Shown piece after piece: positions 16,406 through 24,734 of a DNA stretch of 64,000 nucleotides; positions within the stretch are counted from its first letter, which is position 1; the number at the start of each line of letters is the position of its first letter. The notes under the pieces are model-generated. The model was not told the DNA's origin, searched no databases, and was given only the letters and a program-made list of their open reading frames with translations. The translations under genes and the position numbers were made by a program. The DNA is taken from positions 349,414 to 413,413 of the forward strand of contig NZ_MACH01000092.1 in assembly GCF_001884065.1 (NCBI RefSeq), given 5' to 3'. Source of the DNA: Bacillus proteolyticus. GTDB taxonomy: Bacteria > Bacillota > Bacilli > Bacillales > Bacillaceae_G.

Positions 16406-18202
16406 TTATTTCACAATCGGCAATGTCACTTCACTCAATTTCACCGTAAGCTTTGTTCCTGCTTTCGGTCTAATTGTATAATCATAATCACTTGCGATTA
16501 ATACGACTCCAATTTGATGTCCTGCTTTAAATACGTAATCATCTGGCTGCATGTCCCATGTAAATGTATAATTCTTACCAGGTTGAAGTGCCGTTGAATT
16601 TTCTATACTATTTAAGTTTTGCGGATCCATCCAACCTCTCGTTACAATTTCAGGCTTCGCTCCGCCGTAATCAACGAGTAAAGCGGTTAAATTTGAAACA
16701 GACCGATCAATATTACCTGTTATTGAAATTTTCGGCGTCCCACTTATTCGCATATCTTTTTGCAGTACAGGCATTGTATATACTAATCGGTTCGCTATTT
16801 CCAGCTCTGGGTTTTCTACTAATTGATTCGATTTTATTTTTGCATCATCTATTAATGAAAAAACCGTGTTTACTGATCCCATACTTAATGGTAGATTGAC
16901 TGCTTTATTACTTAAATACATACGGACTTTTGATGGTACAGCCGCTGGATCTGGCCAATTTTTTATTTTTTGCCACGATTTATTTTCACGTTGTACATCT
17001 ACCATCGGTTCAGCCATAATTCCATTTTCAATTCCATATAACCAATAATCGAACCATTTATTTTGCGTTTGTTGCCAGTTATTACTTGATGTTCCGCCGT
17101 GTCCACCTTGATGTAACCACATTTTACGAGGAACATTGTTTTCGCCAAGAGCTTCCCACCACTGTGAAAACTGCTTCGTTTTTACATTCCAATCATTTAG
17201 CCCATGAACTACAAATACACTTGCTTTCACATTTTTTACATCTTTTACATAGTTACGTTTATCCCAAAAGTCGTTATAATCGCCTGTTTTACGATCTTGT
17301 CCAGCTGTTAGTTCTTTAATAACCTGCCCGCAAACTTCAGGATTCTTTCTTGTTAGTACTGCTTCAGCCATATTATCTGTATCTTCTCCTTGATATCCAC
17401 CTGGCGCAATTACTGCTCCATTTGCACGATAATAATCATACCAACTACTAATTGCTGCGATTGGAATAATTGTTTTTAACCCTTCAACTCCAGTCGTTGC
17501 GACAGCATTCGGTAATGTACCATTATAAGAAACTCCTGTCATTCCTACATTTCCCGAAGACCAACTTGCATTTACTTCCTTACCATCCTCTGTATATGCT
17601 TTCGCACGACCATTTACCCAATCAATGACAGACTTAGTCCCTAGTATTTCTTGCTCATCTCCAGTTGTCGCACATCCATCTGATTTTCCAGTTCCAATAC
17701 TTTCGCCTAAAATGACTGCATATCCTCTCGGAACATAATAATTACCATACGATCCAAGATTAACTGCCCCATACGGTTTTCCTTCATACGCATACAATTC
17801 TTCATCAACATTATAAACAGGAACATCTTTTAAACCAGATCGATATGGACTCATTTCATAAATAACAGGAACTTTCACATCTGGATTCGTCTTTGGACGC
17901 ATAACCTTTACTGATACACGATCTTTTTTACCATCTCGATCACTATCAACTTCTGTCTCTACAAATAGATTTTCTACAATGGCTTCATCAAGTGAATAAA
18001 TTGGTTTCGTCATCCCATTTTCTAATTCAATTTTCGTGTTTGACATTAAAGCTTCTGAAACTTGACCATTTAACTTAACATTATTCTCCTTTGCGGAGAT
18101 CCCTTCTTTATTTTCTGCATGAGCAGTCATACTAGAAACTCCTGAAGTAATTGTTAAAGATAATATAGTCGATAGTGTAATTGCTATTTTCTTTTTTTTC
18201 AT
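16406..18202 (-). CDS. Secreted X-Pro dipeptidyl-peptidase (S15 family)
   Basis: 598 residues. A signal peptide (about 1-29, ending SMTAHAE) shows export. The alpha/beta hydrolase domain has Ser225 in GVSYNG, Asp337 in HGLNDWNV and His368 in HQGGHGG as the catalytic triad. The C-terminal jelly-roll domain (about 430-598) contains the YTFTWDMQPDDYVFKAGHQI-type region typical of S15/CocE proteins. It should release X-Pro dipeptides from proline-rich peptides outside the cell. The closely related CocE group uses esters, so substrate type is an inference. It is a single gene with its own terminator. Confidence 0.87.
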   Translation of the reverse strand: MKKKKIAITLSTILSLTITSGVSSMTAHAENKEGISAKENNVKLNGQVSEALMSNTKIELENGMTKPIYSLDEAIVENLFVETEVDSDRDGKKDRVSVKVMRPKTNPDVKVPVIYEMSPYRSGLKDVPVYNVDEELYAYEGKPYGAVNLGSYGNYYVPRGYAVILGESIGTGKSDGCATTGDEQEILGTKSVIDWVNGRAKAYTEDGKEVNASWSSGNVGMTGVSYNGTLPNAVATTGVEGLKTIIPIAAISSWYDYYRANGAVIAPGGYQGEDTDNMAEAVLTRKNPEVCGQVIKELTAGQDRKTGDYNDFWDKRNYVKDVKNVKASVFVVHGLNDWNVKTKQFSQWWEALGENNVPRKMWLHQGGHGGTSSNNWQQTQNKWFDYWLYGIENGIMAEPMVDVQRENKSWQKIKNWPDPAAVPSKVRMYLSNKAVNLPLSMGSVNTVFSLIDDAKIKSNQLVENPELEIANRLVYTMPVLQKDMRISGTPKISITGNIDRSVSNLTALLVDYGGAKPEIVTRGWMDPQNLNSIENSTALQPGKNYTFTWDMQPDDYVFKAGHQIGVVLIASDYDYTIRPKAGTKLTVKLSEVTLPIVK

Positions 18203-18324
18203 GCCCTTCCCTCCCTATATATTCCTTCTTTTACTATACATCAAAAATACAGAAAATTCAGTTTATATTTTATGTAAAAAGTTGAGAAATTTGTAGAACT
18301 ATCAAATCTTTTCATATAAAGAAA

Positions 18325-18348
18325 AGGAACTAATAACAATTAGTTCCT
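18325..18348 (-). terminator. Terminator after the sensor kinase gene
   Basis: AGGAACTAAT (18325-18334) and ATTAGTTCCT (18339-18348) pair perfectly around AACA. The stem reaches into the last codons of the kinase. Confidence 0.8.
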
Positions 18349-19716
18349 ATCTATATACATATAAAATTGTATTTCCCCATCTACTACCGAAACCCCGTAT
18401 TCAAATCCATGTCTTTCTAAAATACTTTTTACTATCGCTAGTCCTAATCCAGTACCTGATTTTTCTTTACTACGAGAAGATTCTAATACATAAAAAGGTT
18501 CCCAAATTTTATCTATCTCTTTAATGCCCTCAGCAGCAATTCCATTTTGAATTCGAAAATACACAATGTCATTTTTCTCTTCTACTGTGATTTTTATATT
18601 TTGATTCGTTGTATATTTTATCGCATTAGAGATTAAATTTTGAAAGACCATTCTCATTTTATTTAAATCAGCATAAACAATCGCGTCACCAGCATTATAG
18701 TTCACTTGCAAATTGATTTCTTTCGACTCCAGTTCAATTTTATGCTTATCTATTATACTTTGGACTAGTGGTTCAATAGGGAATTCTTCTTTATGTAAAA
18801 TATCTCTTTCTAATTTAGAAAATCGTAATAACTCTTCAATTAAATTTGAGATTTGATCTGTTTGTTTAATGATTGTATCAACATATGTACCATCATCTAA
18901 ACCGTCTTTTATTCCAATAGAATATGCTTTTACTAATGCGATTGGTGTTTTTAATTCATGAGTTACATCGCCCATAAATCGTTTTAAGTGGTCATTTCGA
19001 TCTGTTAAATCTTGATGTGCTTCATGTAATTTATCACTCATAATGTTGATACTATTTGCTAAATCACCTATTTCATCATTCGTTTTAACTTTCGTCCGTT
19101 TAAATTTCAGACGTGAAATATCTTCTGCGACATCACTCAATTCATTCAATGGTGTAGTGATTGTTTTTGAAAAAATCCAGACGAGCACGATAATAAGGAA
19201 TAGTGAAAATCCCAAAATATATAAATAAAATGAGTTAAGAGTTTTAATTACTTCATTAGAATGTGCGATAGAAACTCCTACTAAAATCAACATATCATCT
19301 TTCGCAATGTATTTCGCAAAAAAACTAGATTTTATCTTTTCTTGATCATATATTTTATTCGATTGTCCGAGGTTCTTCACTTTCGTAATTTCTTCTTTTG
19401 TAATCCAAAGTTTATTCAATGCAACTCTCTTTTTTGTAAGTTGCATGCGTAATTCTTCATTAATAGCATCTTCTGAACTATTTATTGATGTATAAGCAAT
19501 CGTAACATTACCTTCATTTTCAATACGATTTATGGCATCATCCAGTTCTTTACGCGGTATTGACTGTATTTGCGCTGTAATACCTTCCAAGCTTTCGCGT
19601 GTTTTGTGCACATTATATTTTGGTAAAAAATAGTTAATTAATAATAAAGAGACCGTATAAATAAGGATGACTGTTAAAGAGATGCTGAAAAATAACTTTT
19701 TACCGAGTTTATTCAC
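18340..19716 (-). CDS. Sensor histidine kinase of a two-component system
   Basis: 458 residues. A first membrane helix (about 8-30), an extracytoplasmic domain (about 31-160), a second helix (163-182), HAMP (about 183-235), the HisKA box with His253 (VTHELKTP), and an ATPase domain with an N box (NLISNAIKYTTN), G1 (IWEPFYVLE follows) and G2 (GTGLGLAIVKSIL). It autophosphorylates and passes phosphate to the regulator encoded just upstream; the genes overlap by eight bases. The ligand of the extracellular domain is unknown. A divergent exported small protein (20478) may be part of the same response. Confidence 0.9.
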   Translation of the reverse strand: MNKLGKKLFFSISLTVILIYTVSLLLINYFLPKYNVHKTRESLEGITAQIQSIPRKELDDAINRIENEGNVTIAYTSINSSEDAINEELRMQLTKKRVALNKLWITKEEITKVKNLGQSNKIYDQEKIKSSFFAKYIAKDDMLILVGVSIAHSNEVIKTLNSFYLYILGFSLFLIIVLVWIFSKTITTPLNELSDVAEDISRLKFKRTKVKTNDEIGDLANSINIMSDKLHEAHQDLTDRNDHLKRFMGDVTHELKTPIALVKAYSIGIKDGLDDGTYVDTIIKQTDQISNLIEELLRFSKLERDILHKEEFPIEPLVQSIIDKHKIELESKEINLQVNYNAGDAIVYADLNKMRMVFQNLISNAIKYTTNQNIKITVEEKNDIVYFRIQNGIAAEGIKEIDKIWEPFYVLESSRSKEKSGTGLGLAIVKSILERHGFEYGVSVVDGEIQFYMYIDRN

Positions 19717-20356
19717 ACTCTTCCTCCAAACTGTATCCTAAACCACGATGTGTCTTTATAATATTTTCTCCTATTTTTTTACGTAACCTTCTTACATGCG
19801 TATCAACCGTTCGCTCTTCCCCAAAATAATCAAATCCCCAAACGATATCTAACAACTTTTTCCTCGTTAAAATCGTGCCTTTATGATTTAAAAAGCACTT
19901 TATTAATTGTAATTCTGTCTTTGTAATGTCTAATTCTTTCTCATTTTTATATACTTTATTTTTGGTGAAATCTATTTTTAAATCTTGAACTTGGATAACA
20001 TCTTCATGCTGTACAAGCTTTTTCGCTCGAGTAATTAGCACTCCCGGGTGAAATGGTTTTTTCACGAACTCATCTGCCCCGCTTTGAAGAGCTGCTAATT
20101 CATCTTCACTTTCACTTTTCGCAGTAAGCATTAATACTTTCACACTTGAATTCTTTTTTATTTCCTGACAGACAGTAATACCACTACTTTTCGGCATCAT
20201 CCAGTCTAAAATAGCTAAGTCAATTTTCTCATCATAAAATATTTGAAGTGCTTCCTCTCCATCTTTTGCTAATAAAACTTCGAAGCCTTCTTTTTCAAAA
20301 TACGCTTTTAAAATTTTCAGCATATCTTGTTCATCATCCGCGATTAATACTTTCAT
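19709..20356 (-). CDS. OmpR-family response regulator
   Basis: 215 residues from the ATG at 20356 (GGAGG seven bases upstream). The receiver domain has the acidic pair Asp7/Asp8, phospho-acceptor Asp51 (LAILDWMMP), and Lys (VKKPFHP). A C-terminal winged helix (IDFTKNKVYKNEKELDITKT onward, RKKLLDIVWGFDYFGEERTV, DTHVRRLRKKIGENIIKTHRG) binds DNA. It pairs with the kinase downstream. A possible direct-repeat binding site (TTACAT/TGACAT, 11 bases apart) lies 56-72 bases upstream. Confidence 0.92.
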   Translation of the reverse strand: MKVLIADDEQDMLKILKAYFEKEGFEVLLAKDGEEALQIFYDEKIDLAILDWMMPKSSGITVCQEIKKNSSVKVLMLTAKSESEDELAALQSGADEFVKKPFHPGVLITRAKKLVQHEDVIQVQDLKIDFTKNKVYKNEKELDITKTELQLIKCFLNHKGTILTRKKLLDIVWGFDYFGEERTVDTHVRRLRKKIGENIIKTHRGLGYSLEEECE

Positions 20357-20410
20357 TATATTTCCTCCATTACTTATAAACAAATACCAATTTTATCATA
20401 CAACTTCTTT

Positions 20411-20428
20411 GTTACATCAATGTGACAT
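20411..20428. promoter_or_regulatory. Candidate response-regulator site
   Basis: GTTACAT-CA-ATGTGAC is a near-dyad, and TTACAT (20412) with TGACAT (20423) forms a direct repeat at one helical turn, the usual layout for OmpR-type regulators. It lies between the two divergent transcription units. Evidence is the pattern only. Confidence 0.35.
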
Positions 20429-20477
20429 AAAAATATTTACAACGTTTGAGGGTATAGTAAGTGTGAGGTGTTGTTTC

Positions 20478-20894
20478 ATGTTCAAAAAAATAGGAGTCAT
20501 TACTCTTCTCTTCTTTTTATTATCAACAAATGCGTTCGCAAATACAAATAAACAAATTGAAGTATTTGATTGCAAAAAAGAAATGGTAGTCCAAAAACAA
20601 TCTTTAGATTCAGCCATTCAAAAAGAAGCAGTTCAATACGCAAAATCAATTACCGGTCCATTCAAAAACTTAAATGTCGTTCCGAAAGATGGACATATGA
20701 TAAAAATCCCTTTATTTAGGCCTGTTTCTATTACAAATCAATGGTTACATACAACAATCGATGAAGTACTCATCCTGCTCCCACTTAATGAAAAACCTTA
20801 CATTATGCTTTACGATGATGAGAATAATCCACATTTTTATTATGTAAAAGGTGATCCGAAAACTTTATTAAAACAAATGAATGTTAAATTATAA
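20478..20894 (+). CDS. Exported protein divergent from the two-component system
   Basis: 138 residues from the ATG at 20478 with GTGAGGTG upstream. A signal peptide (about 1-20, cut near NAFANT) is followed by a soluble domain of mixed helix and strand (DSAIQKEAVQYAKSIT, VLILLPLNEKPYIMLYDDEN). No family recognised and no lipobox. The location suggests a periplasm-side partner, target or output of the adjacent kinase/regulator pair; this is an inference from context. Confidence 0.65.
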   Translation: MFKKIGVITLLFFLLSTNAFANTNKQIEVFDCKKEMVVQKQSLDSAIQKEAVQYAKSITGPFKNLNVVPKDGHMIKIPLFRPVSITNQWLHTTIDEVLILLPLNEKPYIMLYDDENNPHFYYVKGDPKTLLKQMNVKL

Positions 20895-20900
20895 TTAATT

Positions 20901-20941
20901 AAAGAAAGATCCCGCAAGTATCATTCGCGGGATCTTTCTTT
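20901..20941. terminator. Bidirectional terminator
   Basis: AAAGAAAGATCCCGC (20901-20915) and GCGGGATCTTTCTTT (20927-20941) form a perfect 15-bp stem between two convergent genes. Confidence 0.88.
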
Positions 20942-20942
20942 A

Positions 20943-21443
20943 TCAGTTAACAACTTGATTTTCATTTAAAAAATTAATAATCTGCCTTTTGTGATGGTTA
21001 TCGTGATCTACGAATTCTTTAATAATATATATTAGAGAGTACGGTATTCCAGTATGAGGACAATATGATACTCCATTGGCAGTCAAATGTTCCTTTAGCT
21101 TTCCAATAGACAGTCGGTTAAGCTCTTGAACAAGTAAATCTCTTTTAGCTTGTGCTTCTTCAAGAAGTTTTATCTTAGATATACCTGATTTTGCATAATT
21201 AGAGGCTATTTTATTATATGTATCAAAGTCAGGGAACTCCATTCCCAGTCCATCTCTCACTGATGATAATGTCTCACGTAAAAGATAGTCATCCCAATTC
21301 ATAATATGAGATATGATTTCACCAACAGTCCATTTCCCCTCTGATATTGGTGCCACCCACAATTCCTCTTTCATACCTTTCAATGTATTTATCCAAATTG
21401 AATATTCATTGAAATCATTAATAATTTTATTTTCTCCCACCAT
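20943..21443 (-). CDS. ClbS/DfsB-type DinB-like four-helix protein (second copy)
   Basis: 166 residues, the same length as the protein at 3895-4395 and clearly related to it: W-x-V-G-E-I-I-S-H-I-M-N-W-D-D-Y (His about 45), YAKSGISKIKLLEE, and DHDNHHKRQIINF with the paired His of the metal site. It keeps more His residues in the last helix than the first copy. Likely cytosolic; substrate unknown. Single gene. Confidence 0.72.
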   Translation of the reverse strand: MVGENKIINDFNEYSIWINTLKGMKEELWVAPISEGKWTVGEIISHIMNWDDYLLRETLSSVRDGLGMEFPDFDTYNKIASNYAKSGISKIKLLEEAQAKRDLLVQELNRLSIGKLKEHLTANGVSYCPHTGIPYSLIYIIKEFVDHDNHHKRQIINFLNENQVVN

Positions 21444-21538
21444 CTAACTCCCCATTCCAATAATATATTTAAATAAATCATATCATAAACCTACACAGAA
21501 CAGAACAAACGTTCCGAAGAAGAGCAAATAATAATTCA

Positions 21539-21997
21539 CTACATCCTTTTATCTAAGTTTAGATAATGGCTCGCTCCTACATATTTTGTCCCTTTCACAA
21601 ATCCACTCGAAGTATAAAATTTGTCACCCTGTTCTGTATCTGTATTTAAGACAACAATAGTAAAATATTTTTTCGCATCGCTTAAAATTCTCACTAACAG
21701 TAACCTCCCTAATCCTTTCCTTCGGTATTCTTTTGCAATATAAAATCTCCTTAACCTACCAATCTTATTGTCTTCTGTATACAGATTTTCATTTATACCT
21801 CCAATCCCAATTAGCCTTCCCCCTTGAAAAATGCCATATAAACATTCACCAGTTTTATTAAATGTGTTTATTTTATTTTCATATTCACTTATTAGTTTTA
21901 TTAGGAAATTAAATCCTTCGTCTTTGCTTTCTTGAACAAGATAATCGTGTTCGTATATCATTAAATCTTCAATTTGTTGAATATGTATATCTTTCAA
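21539..21997 (-). CDS. GNAT family N-acetyltransferase
   Basis: 152 residues starting at TTG (21997), with GGAGG seven bases upstream. Motif A of the acetyl-CoA site is clear: RRFYIAKEYRRKGLGRLLL (about 82-100), then a C-terminal DKFYTSSGFVKGTKY motif B. It transfers an acetyl group from acetyl-CoA to an unknown amine. Single gene. Confidence 0.85.
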   Translation of the reverse strand: MKDIHIQQIEDLMIYEHDYLVQESKDEGFNFLIKLISEYENKINTFNKTGECLYGIFQGGRLIGIGGINENLYTEDNKIGRLRRFYIAKEYRRKGLGRLLLVRILSDAKKYFTIVVLNTDTEQGDKFYTSSGFVKGTKYVGASHYLNLDKRM

Positions 21998-22026
21998 GTA
22001 AATTCCTCCTTAATATGAAAATACAT

Positions 22027-22062
22027 AAAAATGCTCAAGAATCATTTATTCTGAGCATTTTT
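22027..22062 (-). terminator. Terminator for an upstream minus-strand unit
   Basis: AAAAATGCTCA and TGAGCATTTTT arms pair. It lies between the GNAT start and a possible decayed gene end at 22075, with T-rich minus-strand sequence after it. It may end the transcript of the alpha/beta hydrolase. Confidence 0.7.
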
Positions 22063-22074
22063 ATGATTGTTACT

Positions 22075-22170
22075 TTATTCAATTCGTATATGCGTATTCT
22101 TCACTTCAGATATAAATCGATAATATAATTGTTTAATTTCTATACATTTAAAGGTATTTGTACTCAAAAA
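22075..22170 (-). pseudogene. Possible 3' remnant of a gene
   Basis: A 31-codon frame with no start (ending KQLYYRFISEVKNTHIRIE) stops 13 bases before a good terminator. Its composition looks like real protein (charged, non-repetitive) and its position is that of a gene end. Nothing upstream continues it, so it may be what is left of a deleted gene. Confidence 0.3.
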
Positions 22171-22317
22171 TCATTAATAAAGTTGTTTAATTCTTATTGA
22201 ACTAAAGCACTTGTTTGTTTAAGTGAATACATTCACATTTATAATGTCTCTCAAGTATAATATCAGTTTATATATTCACTATTCTTCTCTAACAGGTTCA
22301 AGATAAATTATAATTTG

Positions 22318-23022
22318 TTAATCGATATGTTTGTGTAACCACTGTTCAAATATCTTTAACTGTTCTTCAGTATGAAAGTAATGTTCGCCTGTCTCCATGA
22401 CTTCTAATTCACAACGATGTTTTTTTGTAAAATAGTTAATAGTTTCAAATTCGCACAGTTCATCCTTGGCTCCGTACATAATATACGTATCTGTATTCCA
22501 TATATTAATAGGATGTTCTTTTACATAGCATAAATAATCCCAATATAACTTTTGACCAATAGGTGTCTCTATAGTCATTTCTTTTTGCAAAAGCTCTGGT
22601 GTTACATTAAACCCTTTCATCATATTTTCGATAATTCGTTCCATATTAACTACTGGTGATAAAAACAATGCCTTTTCTATCACATCATTTTGATAGGCTA
22701 AAAGGCTAAAATAAGCCCCCATACTACATGCAAACACGTTTACTTCTTTCCAATGTTGTTTTGCGTAATTCATAATTATAGATAATTCACTAACACAAAA
22801 CTGTACTTTACAAGGAGTATTATCATTTTTTCTTTCTCCATGCTCAGGTAAATCAAAGCTTAATACTTGATAATCTTTTTGATTGGCTTCTTCAGCTAAT
22901 ATTTGAATAACTGTATCTTCCTTATTTGACATATTTCCATGTACTGCAATAAAAATTTTTTCACTCTTATTTCCCCATAAAACCGTGGGAATATTACTAA
23001 TTTTAAAATTATCTTTAAGCAT
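22318..23022 (-). CDS. Alpha/beta hydrolase
   Basis: 234 residues from the ATG at 23022 (GGAGGAAAT upstream). The fold is read from FIAVHGNMSNKED (oxyanion region), VLSFDLPEHGER, the nucleophile elbow FACSMGAYFS with Ser about 117, the acid in YIMYGAKDELCEF and His in TGEHYFHTEE near the C terminus. The elbow is A-C-S-M-G where G-x-S-x-G is usual; Ala at that place is seen in some lipases. Soluble cytosolic hydrolase of unknown substrate. Confidence 0.82.
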   Translation of the reverse strand: MLKDNFKISNIPTVLWGNKSEKIFIAVHGNMSNKEDTVIQILAEEANQKDYQVLSFDLPEHGERKNDNTPCKVQFCVSELSIIMNYAKQHWKEVNVFACSMGAYFSLLAYQNDVIEKALFLSPVVNMERIIENMMKGFNVTPELLQKEMTIETPIGQKLYWDYLCYVKEHPINIWNTDTYIMYGAKDELCEFETINYFTKKHRCELEVMETGEHYFHTEEQLKIFEQWLHKHID

Positions 23023-23325
23023 ATTTCCTCCGTGGAATAAGACATATAGGAATTGGCAAAAAACTGCACACACTTTATAATCCTCTACTCAGCTTTAAAA
23101 CAAATCAAACTATTACTAATTCATCACAAATGAATTATAATCTCTCTACCCCTATATAACAGAGGCTATTTTGAATTTAAAATCTTTCTTTTTTTCCATT
23201 TCTTCAGAAGCTACAAGTTCTTATTTTGATTCCTTATTGAGCTAATCTACTCCGTTAGTAGAAGAAGGATTTTTAAACAATTATATTATTTTTTAAATGA
23301 CTTTATTATAAATTAAACACCTTTA
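23023..23325. other. Intergenic region with possible decayed coding sequence
   Basis: About 300 AT-rich bases. On the minus strand 23280-23152 one frame reads as a plausible protein tail (NPSSTNGVD, LNKESK, ELVASEEMEKKKDF) broken by two stops and ending at TAG 23152-23154. No other feature seen. Confidence 0.3.
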
Positions 23326-23985
23326 TTATCTCTGCACAGCAGGAAATATTCCCTTTAACTCCATTAAATCATCTATTACTATATCTGCATGAGCAAGTTC
23401 ACCTTCTTGTGCAAAATCAAAATTGCATCCAATCGCAATCAAGCCATTATCTTTAGCTGCATTTATATCAGATAAACGGTCCCCTACTACTGCTGCTTCT
23501 TTTATATCATACTTGTTCAAAATACTTTTAACTAAGTCGCTTTTATTAAGTGAGTTTATTTGTTCAATACTAAACGTTTCAGTAACCCATTGGTCTAAAG
23601 CATAATAAGATACGATCGCTCGTAAATATTCAGTTAAACCATTACTAGCAATATAAATTGAACAATTATTTTCTTTTATATATGTAAAAATTTCTTTTAC
23701 GTTCGGGTATAAAGCACCTTTTCCGCTCTTAATGTTTTCAATTAGTCTTTCTAAAAAATATGCATCAGTTTGTTCTCTTACTTCTATAGAATGATTCGGT
23801 AATAAAGCTTCCCAAACTTTTGGTAAAGGCACACCCATGATTTCACGGTATTTATCAATAGGTGTTATCGTATCCCATAATTGTAGTGAACGTAAATGAT
23901 CAAATGTAGCATCTAGTGATAATTCTAAAATTTTGTCTGTTTGAAATAAAGTTCCATCCATATCGAAAATTAGTGCTTGTAACAT
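23326..23985 (-). CDS. HAD-superfamily hydrolase (phosphoglycolate phosphatase-like)
   Basis: 219 residues from the ATG at 23985. HAD motif I is IFDMDGTLFQT (nucleophile Asp9), motif II IYIASNG, motif III the Lys in LNKSD and motif IV VVGDRLSDINAAKDNG. A cap domain lies between motifs I and II (about 20-90). Probably a small-molecule phosphatase. It is the last gene of a likely operon after the nucleosidase (29-base gap) and the M3 peptidase. Confidence 0.85.
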   Translation of the reverse strand: MLQALIFDMDGTLFQTDKILELSLDATFDHLRSLQLWDTITPIDKYREIMGVPLPKVWEALLPNHSIEVREQTDAYFLERLIENIKSGKGALYPNVKEIFTYIKENNCSIYIASNGLTEYLRAIVSYYALDQWVTETFSIEQINSLNKSDLVKSILNKYDIKEAAVVGDRLSDINAAKDNGLIAIGCNFDFAQEGELAHADIVIDDLMELKGIFPAVQR

Positions 23986-24014
23986 GACATTCTCTCCCAT
24001 TCTTTACTTATTAA

Positions 24015-24716
24015 CTACAATACAGTTTTACTCGAAATATTTTTAAACATCTCAACAATAATTTCTGAACAATAATTCGCTGCGGTTTTCGCAAAATCAT
24101 CATATGAAACTTGCGCTGAATCATCTGCACTGTCAGAAATGCATCTCAAAACAAGAAACGGTATATCATTTATGTAAGCAACATGTCCAATTGCTGCCCC
24201 TTCCATTTCTGTACAATGAGGTGCATATTCAGTGACTAATTGCGCCTTTAATTTTGAATCCTCGACGAAGCATTCTCCGCTGACGATTCTTCCTTCATGA
24301 ACAGTAATATTTAAACTACTACTATTAACAGCTTTTTGGGCTAAATCTCTTAATTCCTCGCTTGCTTGAAACGCTTCTTGAAACGGAAATAGATTCTTCA
24401 TTTGATTTTTATTAACATCATGATGCGTAACATTTGTAGAAATAACTAGATCGCCAACTTTCACATCCGGATGTAATCCACCCGCAACACCTGTATTAAT
24501 GATAGAGTCTACCTCAAACTTACTAATTAATATTTGTGTACATGCAGCTGCATTTACCTTCCCTACACCACATCGCGTAATAACAACTTCTGTATCCATA
24601 AAGTTTCCTCTATAAAAAGATATTCCCGCAATAGTATGTTCCTCTTTAATAAGTAGTGTTTCTAATAGTAAGTCTATTTCTATTTGCATTGCTCCGATAA
24701 TACCGATTCTGTTCAT
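24015..24716 (-). CDS. 5'-methylthioadenosine/S-adenosylhomocysteine nucleosidase-like protein
   Basis: 233 residues. IGIIGAMQIEIDLL at the N terminus, TRCGVGKVNAAACTQ, IINTGVAGGLHPDVKVGDLV, CTEMEGAAIGHVAY and the catalytic Asp in RCISDSADD (about 200) are all MtnN features. It splits MTA and SAH into adenine and a ribosyl product. The housekeeping mtnN is probably elsewhere, so this may be a paralogue; sequence alone does not say. AAAGGGGA precedes the ATG, 18 bases after the peptidase gene. Confidence 0.85.
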   Translation of the reverse strand: MNRIGIIGAMQIEIDLLLETLLIKEEHTIAGISFYRGNFMDTEVVITRCGVGKVNAAACTQILISKFEVDSIINTGVAGGLHPDVKVGDLVISTNVTHHDVNKNQMKNLFPFQEAFQASEELRDLAQKAVNSSSLNITVHEGRIVSGECFVEDSKLKAQLVTEYAPHCTEMEGAAIGHVAYINDIPFLVLRCISDSADDSAQVSYDDFAKTAANYCSEIIVEMFKNISSKTVL

Positions 24717-24734
24717 GTATGTAGTCCCCTTTAT

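Noticed and set aside
16564-16899. 111-codon plus-strand frame
   Set aside because: Antisense to the X-Pro dipeptidyl-peptidase gene; no ribosome site.
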